Part shown: positions 1 through 10,300 of the stretch, in pieces
Layout of the letters: each line of letters opens with the position of its first letter
Numbering within the stretch: the stretch's first letter is position 1
The notes under the pieces: model-generated
Told to the model about the DNA's origin: nothing
Database searches by the model: none
What the model saw: only the letters and a program-made list of their open reading frames with translations
Program-made: the position numbers and the translations under genes
Assembly (NCBI GenBank): GCA_947305795.1
Contig: CAMZEK010000016.1
Coordinates: 1-50,896, forward strand
Direction: 5' to 3'
DNA from: an uncultured Bacteroidales bacterium
Lineage (GTDB): Bacteria; Bacteroidota; Bacteroidia; Bacteroidales; F082
Length of the DNA: 50,896 bases

Positions 1-1
1 C

Positions 2-2101
2 AACCAACAACCAAAGCAGCCTGAACGCTATTCCGTCAAGGCTTACCCCGAGACGAGAAAAGACACCACCGTCGTTGACGACTACTTCGGCACGAAGGTC
101 GCCGACCCGTACCGTTGGCTCGAAAACGACACCTCCGCCGAGACCGCACAATGGGTCAAGGCGCAGAACGAAGTCACGCAAGACTACCTGAGCCACATCC
201 CCTTCCGCAATGCCATCAAGGACCGCTTGACGCAAATCGTTAATTACGAGCGTTATAGTATGCCTTCAAAGGAACACGGCCGCTTTATCTACTCGAAGAA
301 CGACGGTCTCCAGAACCAAAGCGTCATTTACATGCAACAGACGCTTGACGGCGAGCCTACCGTCTTGTTAGACCCCAACAAACTCTCCGACGACGGCACC
401 GTCTCATTGGGCGGCATCAGCTTCTCCAACGACGGCAAATACATGGCCTACACCATCCAACGCAGCGGCTCCGACTGGGTTGAGATCTACGTGAAGGACA
501 TGGCCACTCTCGAACTCCTCCCCGACCACATCGAATGGGCCAAGTTCACAGGCGCCTCGTGGTACAAGGACGGCTTTTTCTATGCCGCCTACGACCGCCC
601 TGAAGCCGGCAAGGAGTTCAGCAACGTGAACGAGAACCACAAAATCTACTACCACAAACTCGGCACGCCGCAGGAACAAGACGAACTTTTCTATAGCAAT
701 CCCGCCCAGCCGCGCTATTTCCACTCGGTTGACCTCACCGAGGATGAACACTATATGTTCCTCTTTGAAAGCGGTCAAGGCGCTGGCAGCACGCTGTGGA
801 TCAGGGATATGGAAGACCCGAAAGGCAAGTTCGTGCAGATTGCCGACGACATGGACTACCAGTATAGTCCCATCGATGTGATTGACGGCACTTTGTACAT
901 CTTCACCAACTACAACGCGCCCAAGGGCCGTATTTGTAAGGTGTCGGCCAAAGCCCCGCAGATGGAGAACTGGGTGGACGTGATTCCCGAAAACGAGAAC
1001 GTCATCGCTGGCATCAGCCTCGCCAAAGGCAAGATGATTGTTACCTACGACCAAGACGCCTCCAACCACGCATACGTCTATACCATGGACGGCAAGCAAC
1101 TCAACGAAATCGCCCTGCCCACCTACGGTGCCGTCGGATTCAGCAGCAAATACGAAGAGCCTGAGGTGTTTTACGCCTTTACCTCCTTCGCTTTCCCGAC
1201 CACGATTTACCAATACAACATCGACGACAACACCTCGACGGTGTTCCGCGCGCCCGCCATTGACTTCAAGTCGGACGACTACGTCACCGACCAGGTCTTC
1301 GTCACCTCGAAAGACGGCACCAAGGTCCCGATGTTCCTGACCTACAAGAAAGGCATGCAGAAAGACGGCACCAACCCGACCTTCCTGTATGGCTACGGCG
1401 GCTTCAACATCACCCTCAACCCGGGCTTCAGCACCTCGCGTCTGCCCTTCCTCGAGAACGGCGGCATCTACGCCCAGATGAACCTGCGCGGCGGCAACGA
1501 ATACGGTGAGGAATGGCATATCGCCGGCACCAAGTTGCAGAAACAGAATGTGTTCGACGACTGCATCGCCTGCGCCGAATACCTTATTAATAACAACTAC
1601 ACTTCGCCGAAGTACTTGGCATTGAACGGAGGTTCTAACGGTGGTCTGCTTGTCGGTGCTGTCGTTAACCAGCGTCCCGACCTCTTTGCTGTGGCCGTGC
1701 CGCAAGTCGGCGTGATGGACATGCTGCGCTACCACCTCTTCACCATCGGCTGGAACTGGGCCAGCGACTACGGCACCAGCGAGGACGACGAGGCCATGTT
1801 CAAGGCTTTGTATGCCTACTCGCCGCTGCACACCATCAAGAGCGGTGCTGACGTACACTATCCCGCCATCATGGTCACCACTGCCGACCACGACGACCGT
1901 GTGGTGCCCGCCCACTCGTTCAAATATGCCGCTGCCTTGCAGGCTGCCCAGACTGGCGACCAGCCCAAGATCATCCGCATCGACACCAAGGCCGGACACG
2001 GCGGTGGCAAGCCCATCTCCAAGGTTCTGGAAGAACAAGCCGATATTTATTCGTTTATCCTCTATAATATGGGAGCGAATTATCCTAAGGAGGCGAAATA
2101 A
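2..2101 (+). CDS. Prolyl oligopeptidase (peptidase S9A), 5' end outside window
   Basis: A serine peptidase that cuts short peptides after proline. The frame is open from base 2, and the first visible residues already include the family's N-terminal motif DDYFGTKVADPYRWLE, so the true start lies before the window. The TTG at 227 is not a credible start. About 699 residues are visible, close to the usual family length of about 700. A beta-propeller makes up the first two thirds and an alpha/beta hydrolase domain follows. The triad is visible: Ser in GGSNGG (codon 1634-1636), Asp in DHDDRVVP (around 1886-1897) and His in AGHGGGKP (codon 1997-1999). A signal peptide cannot be judged because the N-terminus is missing; many Bacteroidota relatives are exported. 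The gene ends at a strong hairpin shared with the convergent gene. Confidence 0.93.
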   Translation, partial: NQQPKQPERYSVKAYPETRKDTTVVDDYFGTKVADPYRWLENDTSAETAQWVKAQNEVTQDYLSHIPFRNAIKDRLTQIVNYERYSMPSKEHGRFIYSKNDGLQNQSVIYMQQTLDGEPTVLLDPNKLSDDGTVSLGGISFSNDGKYMAYTIQRSGSDWVEIYVKDMATLELLPDHIEWAKFTGASWYKDGFFYAAYDRPEAGKEFSNVNENHKIYYHKLGTPQEQDELFYSNPAQPRYFHSVDLTEDEHYMFLFESGQGAGSTLWIRDMEDPKGKFVQIADDMDYQYSPIDVIDGTLYIFTNYNAPKGRICKVSAKAPQMENWVDVIPENENVIAGISLAKGKMIVTYDQDASNHAYVYTMDGKQLNEIALPTYGAVGFSSKYEEPEVFYAFTSFAFPTTIYQYNIDDNTSTVFRAPAIDFKSDDYVTDQVFVTSKDGTKVPMFLTYKKGMQKDGTNPTFLYGYGGFNITLNPGFSTSRLPFLENGGIYAQMNLRGGNEYGEEWHIAGTKLQKQNVFDDCIACAEYLINNNYTSPKYLALNGGSNGGLLVGAVVNQRPDLFAVAVPQVGVMDMLRYHLFTIGWNWASDYGTSEDDEAMFKALYAYSPLHTIKSGADVHYPAIMVTTADHDDRVVPAHSFKYAAALQAAQTGDQPKIIRIDTKAGHGGGKPISKVLEEQADIYSFILYNMGANYPKEAK

Positions 2102-2122
2102 TTGTAGACATTAGTATACTGA

Positions 2123-2155
2123 AAACGCCCGTCAAGAATGTCTTGGCGGGCGTTT
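2123..2155. terminator. Bidirectional terminator hairpin
   Basis: A 15-bp stem (AAACGCCCGTCAAGA, 2123-2137, with one G-T pair) closes over the loop ATG and pairs with 2141-2155. It sits between the convergent prolyl oligopeptidase and metallophosphoesterase genes. T-rich sequence follows on both sides, so it probably serves both. Confidence 0.8.
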
Positions 2156-2174
2156 GTTGTTTATTCAAAATACT

Positions 2175-3086
2175 TCATTCCATCTCCAACTCCTCGTACT
2201 CATACCCGACCTTCTCCCCAACCGTCAGCACCAAATAACTCGGGGTGATTTTGCCCTCATTAAGATTGTCGGTCATCAGGTATTGCACCCCGCCGAACTG
2301 ACGCTGCTCGCGCATGTGGAAGTGGCCCATTACGACCGCTTCGACGTTATGGTTGCTCATCAAGTCCATGAAGGCGTATTGCTCATCCTGAGGCAAGTTA
2401 GCCGCCGGCGTGGTGGTGTAGTTGTACGAGGTGCGGAACATCCAGTTGTGACTAATCACAATGCAATGACGGTATTCGTTACGATGCTCAAGTTGCCCCT
2501 TCAACCACTCTGTCTGACGCTGGCCAAAAGTGCCGTTGCCCGAATCGAGGAAGATATAGAGGTCTTGGAAGCCGCCGACAGTCTTCACGGTTACGGTATA
2601 AGTCGAAGTATGGAAATACTGCTTGAAATACGCTGCACAATCGAAATACACATCATGGTTGCCAAGGACGAGGAAACACGGGTCAGGCTTGTCTTGTGTC
2701 AAGGAATCAAAGCGAAGAGCGTCATTGGTCATCCTAAAGCCCGTCTCGCCGCTTTGGTTGACCATATCGCCCGCATGGATGGCAAACAAGGCGTTCGAGT
2801 CATTGCGCTCGGCAGTGATGTACTGATACAGGCGATCATCGGAGCCTCTCGAAACGAAAGTATCGTATTCAGAATAATGCGAATCGGAACAGGAATAGAC
2901 ACGGTATACATCCGGAGCATTCTCAATGACGGGCATCCCGTTTTGCGCGTTGTAGTCGAGCCAGTCGGCCACACGCTGCTCGGTGTCGCTACGGTTGACG
3001 ACCATTCCCGCAATGTCAAGTCTATTGCAGCCCGTGGACAAAATCATGGCGGCTGCGGCCATTAATATAAGGTGATGTTTTTTCAT
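2175..3086 (-). CDS. Calcineurin-like metallophosphoesterase, predicted lipoprotein
   Basis: A 303-residue phosphoesterase with a lipoprotein signal (lipobox STGC, Cys 20), so it is probably anchored facing the periplasm or outside. The dimetal-site motifs appear in order: SDSHYS (67-72), GDM (106-108), GNHD (142-145), SHNW (212 on) and GHFH (254-257). The fold and metal site are therefore well supported, but the substrate cannot be read from the sequence. It starts 5 bp after the stop of the upstream beta-barrel gene (3092-3790), so the two should share one transcript. It ends at the bidirectional terminator near 2123-2155. Confidence 0.88.
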   Translation of the reverse strand: MKKHHLILMAAAAMILSTGCNRLDIAGMVVNRSDTEQRVADWLDYNAQNGMPVIENAPDVYRVYSCSDSHYSEYDTFVSRGSDDRLYQYITAERNDSNALFAIHAGDMVNQSGETGFRMTNDALRFDSLTQDKPDPCFLVLGNHDVYFDCAAYFKQYFHTSTYTVTVKTVGGFQDLYIFLDSGNGTFGQRQTEWLKGQLEHRNEYRHCIVISHNWMFRTSYNYTTTPAANLPQDEQYAFMDLMSNHNVEAVVMGHFHMREQRQFGGVQYLMTDNLNEGKITPSYLVLTVGEKVGYEYEELEME

Positions 3087-3091
3087 GGTCT

Positions 3092-3790
3092 TCAGTTTTT
3101 AGGTTTCCAAATCAGTCCGACATTGCCAAACCAGCCGTTGTATTGCGACGAAAGGTTGAGCACCCCACAAGGATGCAGTCCCGCTTCGGCGGTGATTCTC
3201 AAGCCGTTGCCGAAGTCGTAGTAACCATTCAAGCTATAGAAAAACAAGGTAAAACGCTCGATGACGAAGTCTCTGTAATTTGAGATTCTCGCGCCCACGT
3301 TCCAAGAATGTTGTTGGTCGAAAATGTTCCCTTCAATACAAAAAGTGACGTTCATCGGCTCGAAAACCACATCCATGCCACCGTTTTTGCGCAGCGGAAT
3401 GGGAGCTGTAAAGCGGTTGGTCAGACCGAGCTGGAAGTTAAAATGCCGACTACGCCAGCCCAGATCCAGCAAAGCGTTGAACTCCTGCAAGTTATATTTG
3501 GGAAACAGACGGTAAAGGTAACGGTTCTCCAAATAGAGCGTGCCTTTCTTGGCTTGCAATAGCTTGGTCTGCCACTGCAGGTTGATGGCATGACGATTGA
3601 GGGTGGTGCCTTGATAGCCAAAGCCGATGTCGAAGTTTTCAGCAAGCTGATAATCAGCTTTTAATGCAAGCGACGCGCTACTTCCTGAAGTGCGGGTATA
3701 ATCGTACTCGCCGTAGGTCTGAAGCGTCCATTGCGCCTTCGCGGCAAAAACAAGGAGCAACAGAAAAAGGGTAAATAATGGTTTTTTCAT
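3092..3790 (-). CDS. Small outer-membrane beta-barrel-like protein, unknown function
   Basis: A 232-residue exported protein. It has a clear signal peptide (MKKPLFTLFLLLLVFAAKAQ, cleavage after AKA) followed by alternating hydrophobic and polar strands rich in aromatic residues (for example WRSRHFNFQLGL, GYYDFGNGLRITAEAGL), and it ends in a short strand (GNVGLIWKPKN). This pattern suits a small barrel of the DUF2490 or outer-membrane beta-barrel type, but no specific family is certain. It is the first gene of a probable two-gene unit with the metallophosphoesterase. A good Bacteroidota promoter lies just upstream (3810-3839). Confidence 0.7.
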   Translation of the reverse strand: MKKPLFTLFLLLLVFAAKAQWTLQTYGEYDYTRTSGSSASLALKADYQLAENFDIGFGYQGTTLNRHAINLQWQTKLLQAKKGTLYLENRYLYRLFPKYNLQEFNALLDLGWRSRHFNFQLGLTNRFTAPIPLRKNGGMDVVFEPMNVTFCIEGNIFDQQHSWNVGARISNYRDFVIERFTLFFYSLNGYYDFGNGLRITAEAGLHPCGVLNLSSQYNGWFGNVGLIWKPKN

Positions 3791-3809
3791 AAAAAAAGAA
3801 TTTGTGGCG

Positions 3810-3839
3810 CAAAAATAAGGAAAACACTTGAATCCTCAA
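3810..3839 (-). promoter_or_regulatory. Bacteroidota-type promoter for the 3790-2175 pair
   Basis: Read on the minus strand, the -7 box is TATTTTTG (3810-3817) and TTGA (3836-3839) lies 18 bp upstream of it as a -33 element. The box is about 20 bp before the ATG at 3790. Confidence 0.6.
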
Positions 3840-3939
3840 CCAAAAACCTTACAACGGTAAAACTTCCGTTCAACCAAGGTTCCGCACCTGCGTATTGTCA
3901 AAAATGAACGGTTTTCCTTATACAATGCAACTTTTTTGA

Positions 3940-3947
3940 TATTTTTG
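3940..3947 (+). promoter_or_regulatory. -7 promoter box (TATTTTTG) for the 4006 gene
   Basis: TATTTTTG matches the TAnnTTTG consensus. No convincing -33 box is seen. The box lies only 16 bp before an upstream in-frame ATG at 3964 and 58 bp before the preferred ATG at 4006. Confidence 0.5.
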
Positions 3948-4005
3948 CGCCTAATTAATCTATATGACAAAATCAAAAGACCAATCTTCAACAAAATTCA
4001 AAGCA

Positions 4006-4791
4006 ATGAAAAAGAAACAACTAATCCCCGTGCTGCTCGTCCTCTTCGGACTGACCAGCCTTTCGTTCATGGCCAATGATGGCGTTACACTCAGGCTGAA
4101 ACCGCAGCAAGGCAAGTCCTACACCATCACCTCCAAAGCCAATATAATGACGGTGATGGAAGTGCAAGGACAAATGATGAACCAGCAGCAGCACATGGAA
4201 ACGCGCCAGTCGTTCACCGCAAAAAGCGTCACCGACACAGAGTCGCTGATTGAAACCCAGATTGAGGCCATCAAGATGTCCATCTCGCAAATGGGCATGA
4301 AACTGGAGTACGACTCAGAGAACCCCGAAAAGACCAGCCCCTTGTTGGCTGGACAGACCGCCGAAATGGACAAGGTCATTAAGAAGATGGGAACCGTCAA
4401 GTACGATGCCTTGGGCAACATCATCGACTCACTCGACCTCGAAATGAGCCAATTAGGCGCCGCCATCACCCAACTTCCCGACAAGGAATTAAGCGTTGGC
4501 AGCTCCTGGAGCTTCAAGAAGAACCAAAGCATCAGCGGCACCGAAATCACCGCCAACATGACCTACACCGTCACCGCCATCTCCAAGAAAAGCATCAATG
4601 TGAGCATCAACGGCACCGTTGAAGGCACAGATGAAATCAGCGGTACATACGAAGGAACAGCCAGTATCCATCCGCAGACCGGCATTGTCATTCAAAGCAG
4701 CACCAAGTCCAACATCTCCATGACCGTCAACGAACAAGGCCTAAGCATTCCCGTGACAATGGTGGGAACTACGACGGTTGAGGTAAAATAA
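4006..4791 (+). CDS. Exported DUF6263-like protein
   Basis: A 261-residue secreted protein of unknown function. The ATG at 4006 is preferred because it places a normal signal peptide (MKKKQLIPVLLVLFGLTSLS) at the N-terminus. The in-frame ATG at 3964 would add 14 mostly polar residues. The mature part (LRLKPQQGKSYTI, then many threonine and serine-rich beta strands ending in GTTTVEVK) resembles the DUF6263 family, judged from general pattern only. The alpha-galactosidase starts 17 bp downstream, so the two may be co-transcribed, but no functional link can be read from the sequence. Confidence 0.65.
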   Translation: MKKKQLIPVLLVLFGLTSLSFMANDGVTLRLKPQQGKSYTITSKANIMTVMEVQGQMMNQQQHMETRQSFTAKSVTDTESLIETQIEAIKMSISQMGMKLEYDSENPEKTSPLLAGQTAEMDKVIKKMGTVKYDALGNIIDSLDLEMSQLGAAITQLPDKELSVGSSWSFKKNQSISGTEITANMTYTVTAISKKSINVSINGTVEGTDEISGTYEGTASIHPQTGIVIQSSTKSNISMTVNEQGLSIPVTMVGTTTVEVK

Positions 4792-4808
4792 CATAACGCA
4801 TCAACACC

Positions 4809-6020
4809 ATGAAACACTATTGTTTACTCCTCTCGGCTTTGTTGTGGGCTTTCGTCGCCACAGCACAAACTCCCAAGCCACAGCCGCTCACTCAAGAGGA
4901 ATTTGAGGCGCTCTGCCCCACCCCACCCATGGGTTGGAATAGTTGGAACAAGTTCGGCTGCGACGTCAGCGAGCAACTGCTGATGGAGGCTGCCGATGCT
5001 TTGGTGTCGTCGGGCATGAAAGACGCTGGTTATGAGTACATTGTTGTGGACGATTGTTGGCAGATAGACCGCGACGCCAACGGCAACATCATCTGCGACC
5101 CAGAACGTTTCCCACACGGCATGAAGTACGTCGCCGACTACATCCACTCCAAAGGGCTGAAGTTCGGGCTTTACTCCTGCGTCGGCACCCACACCTGCGC
5201 AGGCCGACCTGGCAGCATGGGCCACGAATACCAAGATGCGCTTTTCTATGCCCGCACTGGCGTGGACTACCTGAAATACGACTTTTGCAACAACCGTGGT
5301 ACCAACTCCAAGACCGCCTACACCATCATGCGCGAGGCCTTGAAGGAAGCCGGTCGTCCCATCGTGTTCAGCATTTGCGAGTGGGGCAGCACCAAGCCTT
5401 GGGAATGGGCGCAAAGCATCGGACACCTCTGGAGAGCTACTGGCGATATCATCAACACATGGGACGGTAAAGAGGAATGGGGCGGCCACGGCATGGTCAA
5501 CATCATCGACCTCGTTCAAGACCTCTATCCCTACAACGGCCCCGGCCACTGGAACGACCCCGACATGCTTGAGGTCGGCAATGGAGGGATGAATGCTATC
5601 GAAGACCAAAGCCACTTCTCGATGTGGTGCATGTTGGCCGCGCCGCTTATGGCTGGCAACGATCTAAGCAATATGAGCGAAGACACCAAGCGCATCCTTA
5701 CCAACAAAGACGTTATTGCCATCGACCAAGACCCGCTCGGCATCCAAGCGCATCTTTCCGTGGCTATGGGCGACCGTCAAATCTGGGTGAAGCAATTGGT
5801 CAACGACGAATGGGCCGTTTGCTTCTTCAACCGTGGCGACGACGCTTGGAACCTCAACTTCAACTGGAACGACATCCCCGAACTGCGCACAGTAGGTGGT
5901 GACTTCAGCGTTTATGACCTTTGGCAACACAAGGCCATCGCCAAGTCAACGGTAAAGAATGTGGTTTCAAGCATTCCTTCGCACGGCGTTCTCATGGTGC
6001 GCCTTAACCCTGGCAAATAA
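4809..6020 (+). CDS. Alpha-galactosidase, glycoside hydrolase family 27
   Basis: A secreted 403-residue enzyme that removes terminal alpha-linked galactose from plant galactosides such as raffinose-type sugars or galactomannan side chains. A signal peptide is present (MKHYCLLLSALLWAFVATAQ). The GH27 landmarks are all visible: PPMGWNSWNKFGC (39-51), YIVVDDCWQ (77-85), the nucleophile Asp 158 in YLKYDFC, and WNDPDMLEVG (248-257), which carries the acid/base Asp. A C-terminal beta-sandwich follows (MGDRQIWVKQL onwards). The length is normal for a minimal family member. An alpha-N-acetylgalactosaminidase or beta-L-arabinopyranosidase specificity is possible within GH27. There is no SusC/D pair or polysaccharide locus nearby. 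The gene ends in a hairpin terminator. Confidence 0.92.
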   Translation: MKHYCLLLSALLWAFVATAQTPKPQPLTQEEFEALCPTPPMGWNSWNKFGCDVSEQLLMEAADALVSSGMKDAGYEYIVVDDCWQIDRDANGNIICDPERFPHGMKYVADYIHSKGLKFGLYSCVGTHTCAGRPGSMGHEYQDALFYARTGVDYLKYDFCNNRGTNSKTAYTIMREALKEAGRPIVFSICEWGSTKPWEWAQSIGHLWRATGDIINTWDGKEEWGGHGMVNIIDLVQDLYPYNGPGHWNDPDMLEVGNGGMNAIEDQSHFSMWCMLAAPLMAGNDLSNMSEDTKRILTNKDVIAIDQDPLGIQAHLSVAMGDRQIWVKQLVNDEWAVCFFNRGDDAWNLNFNWNDIPELRTVGGDFSVYDLWQHKAIAKSTVKNVVSSIPSHGVLMVRLNPGK

Positions 6021-6042
6021 GCACTGCATATTCCAACAAACG

Positions 6043-6070
6043 AAAACAGCGGACCGAAGCCCGCTGTTTT
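6043..6070 (+). terminator. Rho-independent terminator after the GH27 gene
   Basis: The arms AAAACAGCGG (6043-6052) and CCGCTGTTTT (6061-6070) enclose an 8-base loop, and more T residues follow. It also lies at the end of the convergent dnaN gene and may act for both. Confidence 0.85.
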
Positions 6071-6091
6071 TTTGTCTTGATTCCAAAAAGA

Positions 6092-7219
6092 TTAGGAGTT
6101 CAGCATCACTGGCATAAGCAGCATGAGCAAATCCTCAGCCTCGTTCTCGTTTTCAACGGGTGTAAGGATGCCTGCACGGTTCGGAGCTGACATTTCAAGC
6201 TTCACCTCGTTGGAGTTGAAGTTGTTCAGCATCTCCTGGAAGAAGCGCGAGTTGAACCCAATTTCCATGTCGTCGCCCGAATAGCTGCACGATAGGCGTT
6301 CCTTAGCTTCATTGTAGAAGTCGATGTCCTCGGCAGTGAGCATGATTTCCTGCCCCGTGATGCGGAAGCGCACCTGATGCGTAGCCTTGCTGGAGAAGAC
6401 TGCCACACGACGGATGGCGGCGAGGAAGGTCTGACGATCTATCGTCAATTGGTTGGGGTTGTTCTTTGGGATAACCGCCTCGTAGTTGGGATAACGACCC
6501 TCGATAAGGCGGCAAATCAATTGATAATCACCGAAAACAAACGAAGCGTTGGTCTTGTTGAACTCGATGCGGACAGGTTCGTCAGCCATAGTCGCAAGGA
6601 TGTTCTTCAATTGGTTGATGGGTTTCTTCGGCATGATGAATGAGGCCACCACGTCCGACTTGACATCCAACCTTCTGTAACGCACCAACTTATGCGCATC
6701 GGTGGCGACAAAAGTGAGGTAGTTCTCGGTCATTTCCATCAGCACGCCCGACATGATGGGACGAATTTCGTCCATGCCCGTGGCGAAAACGGTCTTCTCG
6801 AAGCCCGTGGCCAGCACGTTGGCGGGAATCTCCCACACTGAGGTTTCCGTCATGACGGGCAGTTGTGGGAACTCGTCGCTCTTGTGACCTGCCAGCTTGT
6901 AACGGCCCTCGCCAGCAATCAACTCGACGGCCAAAGTGTTGTTGTCGACCGAAACCGTGATCGGCACATCGGGGAAGTTTTTCATGATTTCGAGCAGCAG
7001 ACGTGCGGGAATCGTCACTTCGCCAGTACCTTCCACCATGTCAGGCACCAAGGCGACCGTCATGGTCACGTCAAGGTCCGACGAGGTGATTTTCAGTTGG
7101 TTTTCATCCAAGTGGAACAGGAAATCGTCAAGGATGGGTAAAGTGTTCTTCGAGCCGATAACACCGCTCAGGGCTTGCAGACTCTTCAGCAATTTAAGGC
7201 TTGATACTATGAATTTCAT
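6092..7219 (-). CDS. dnaN: DNA polymerase III sliding clamp (beta subunit)
   Basis: The ring-shaped processivity clamp of the replicative polymerase. The start MKFIVSSLKLLKSLQALSG (ATG at 7219) gives 375 residues, the standard length; an upstream in-frame start would add 16 unlikely residues. Family features seen are the N-terminal MKFIVSS...L, GVIGSKNTLPILDDF (about 20-34), SSDLDVTM, the VATDAHKL loop, and the hydrophobic C-terminus LLMLLMPVML, which matches the clamp end. A weak -7-like TATTTTTA lies at 7257-7264. It follows the 1,558-residue exported protein on the same strand after 101 bp, and is likely transcribed on its own. Confidence 0.96.
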   Translation of the reverse strand: MKFIVSSLKLLKSLQALSGVIGSKNTLPILDDFLFHLDENQLKITSSDLDVTMTVALVPDMVEGTGEVTIPARLLLEIMKNFPDVPITVSVDNNTLAVELIAGEGRYKLAGHKSDEFPQLPVMTETSVWEIPANVLATGFEKTVFATGMDEIRPIMSGVLMEMTENYLTFVATDAHKLVRYRRLDVKSDVVASFIMPKKPINQLKNILATMADEPVRIEFNKTNASFVFGDYQLICRLIEGRYPNYEAVIPKNNPNQLTIDRQTFLAAIRRVAVFSSKATHQVRFRITGQEIMLTAEDIDFYNEAKERLSCSYSGDDMEIGFNSRFFQEMLNNFNSNEVKLEMSAPNRAGILTPVENENEAEDLLMLLMPVMLNS

Positions 7220-7320
7220 TGTGTTATAGGTTTTTATATTCTTTTGTTTGAATCGGTAAAAATACAAATAATTACAATATCATCACGAATAATCTAAAAT
7301 TTTTCCTATTTTTTTCCTTC

Positions 7321-10300
7321 TCATTCTATTCCTGCGTATCTTAGTCTGTTGAGGAAATCCAGCATCGACTCGTAAGGCACTGCAACATACTGGAACGATT
7401 TGCCGTTCTTGGTCACCGTGCGGCTCTTCTCCTTCGTGTCATACATGCGCTGATTAATGTCGCCGTAGGTGGCGTGCACCAAAAGCTGGCCATCACCGCA
7501 GTTGTAGTTAATATAGGTCATGAACATGTCGTTTTGGAAGAAATAAGTGATGTTGCCCAAGCGACGGTCGAACATCACATAGCCATCCACATACTTGTTG
7601 ACAACATGATTCCCGAAGTTGCCCAAGCCAATTTTACCGACTGAAATGAATGCGCGTAGTTGATCGTTCCAAACCATTTTCAAATCGGGAATAACAATGG
7701 TATTACTATAAAAATCAGATATTTCCATTTGTGGATAGCCTTCCAGTTCGATGCTTTTCCGACGTTCCTCTGTTTTCTGCTCATCGTTCTCGGAGCGGAA
7801 ATAATCCAAGTACTCCGTTTGTGTCAAATCGATGGACAAGCCTTCCATATTGGCATATACATCAGCCATGGCTTCCAACACTTTATCGTCAAAAACTGGC
7901 GCATTCAGCACATTCAATCCATTAAAAATAAGGCTGTCATTAGGATATTGCGTATAGCTGCCATGCATAACGAAATCCAACAGATTCACATCGAAACCCA
8001 AATCAAAACTGCCATGCCCGCTGATGACGCCACGCGAGTCTAGGTCGTGATAAGTGTCATATTGCGTCGTGTCGGTGACCACAAAACGCAGATTGTCAGC
8101 ATCATACCAAAGCCAACCGTTTGAAGGAGCGGTCTCATCGGTATCCATTCTCCCCTTCTTGGGTGTAAGGAATGACGCGAAATAACCGCCATCAATAGCC
8201 AACTCGTAATACAAACCGTTATACATCTCAGGATTTTGCTTGCGGATGGCATTTATATTAATAGGTATACGGATGTTTCGCGGATTGATGGAAGCAGACG
8301 ACACAAACCAGTTGTTCAGCGACTTCAACGTGTCGGCAGTTGCGGCAAGCTCAACCGACCCCACGTTTTTCGCTTCATCCACGGAATTCGTTGAATCCTT
8401 TTCTATTTCCACAGGCACCAAGGAATCAAGCACCATTTTGGCAGGCTCAACAGCCAGCGGCTCTTCAAAAGCCAGCAGCGCATACTGACCATCAAAATAA
8501 CCGTAAGGTTCTGTCGCCTTCAAAGTCATACGACCTTGGAAGCCAAATTGCGTGCTCAACTTAAAATCTGCATTATCAGCAATATGAGCGAAACCATGCG
8601 TCACGCCACCAATGGGAGTGATAGTATCCAGATGTATCGGAGTGCTTTGGCCTTCAGCGTTGGTGTAATCCCAAATGCCTTGAGCCGTATAATGGTTGCG
8701 ACCGTGGATATTGACTACGGCATCCTTATATAGGTGATAACCGTTAAGCGTGTCAGCCAGCAGTTCGCCGTTGATGGGTTCAAGCTTCGACTCGGCGTTG
8801 ATGTCCACATCGTGCATGTAGGGGAATACAGCGGCATCCGCAACACGGATAATCTTCACATCATGGGCATGGATGACGTAATTGGTCATGTCATATTCAG
8901 CACTCATACTGTAGAACTGCAACGAATCCTGCTCAGGCACAAGCGAAATGAACTTTGAGGCATTGCTGTGGATGGCCAAAAGTTCCTCACGCGTGGTAGC
9001 GGTGGCATAACTGCCAAAGGTCTCCACAGGATTGTAGACATGCAGACTATTGGTGGCCATATCCCACTCGGCTTCCTTGAGCGAACAAATGTATTGGTTC
9101 ATCGGGAAATCGAGGTTACTGTTGTCGTCCAGATAGTCATACTTCACCTTCTGACTATCGAAATCGACATTAGCACGATAGTTGGTCGCGGAGAAGGCAA
9201 CTGTCGTACTATCAGCAGAATACAACAAGAAATCGGCTGAATCAGCCACGAAAGTCCTTGAGTCCAAGGCAAAGTGGTCGGAGCTGAACTCCGTCAAGCC
9301 AAAACGCATTTTTCCGTCAGCAGCATAGCCATCGGGCGAGAGACGTGTCTTGCCAGTGAAATAGGTGTCACCGTACATACAAATCGGATTGTCAACGGTT
9401 TGTGTTGTCAGTTCAGGAATGTGGATATCCCATTTCAGCTTAAGCGCATCGGCAGTGGCCATCGGAAACTGTGTACCATCGGCCTGTGGAGCCATCTTGA
9501 ACTGGTTAGTGATGCCCGTGACGGAGTCAAGGTAAAACATGAACTGCTCCGATTTGAATGTAGCAGTCTGGTAATCAAGCTGTCCATCACCCCAGAAACC
9601 ACTTTCGGAGAGATGTATGGTCTGATGGAAACGGCCCAAATCGCTGAACATCGGGTAGCTGTCGGAGTCACTCCCCCCGATTCTGTGCGCAAAACCTAAA
9701 GAATAGTCGTCCATAACGACCAATGGCTCCTCGAAAGTCGGGAAAATGCCACCCGAAACCAGCTCACCGTCAAACTTCACCTTGCGCATCGTGAGGTCAT
9801 TGAGACTATCGACGACAAAAGGATGCAAGTGATAGAAAAACTTACCTTCGAGGTCTTCGGCGGTCATTACCGAGTCGACAGTGCCTGGATGAAACACGCC
9901 ACTGTTGATGTGCCTATAGAATTTGAACGCACGCGCATCGCTATGAAATATAGGGTATTCCGGTGTCTCATAGCGGCTCGACTTGTTGTCGCCTCGGTCA
10001 ATCATCAACCTTCCTTGCAGCCTTTCCAAAGTTCCCTTCACAGGAACAATCTGATTGCCCGCTTTGGCGTAAAAGCGCAACGAATCGACTTTTTTCATAT
10101 CGATTTGGAAATCCTCATAGGAAAACTGACAATCCTTGGTGAAAAACTCGAACATACCCGCGAGAATGCCACCCGAAAAACTGAAATTGCGGTTCTTCTT
10201 GAACACGAGACGACCGTTATCGGGCACGATGACCACGCGCTTGCGGTCGCTCAATGAGATGGCAGACCCATCGACGCCTTCTATCTGCGTAGTGATTCCA

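Noticed and set aside
227..229. TTG at 227 as start of the prolyl oligopeptidase
   Set aside because: The upstream in-frame sequence to base 2 matches the family's conserved N-terminal region.
404..2038. Long minus-strand open frame (544 codons) opposite the prolyl oligopeptidase gene
   Set aside because: It mirrors the codon bias of the real gene, has low-complexity Val/Gly-rich sequence and no recognisable family or promoter.
2154..3065. Plus-strand open frame of 303 codons opposite the metallophosphoesterase
   Set aside because: The minus-strand gene has the complete metal-site motifs and a lipobox.
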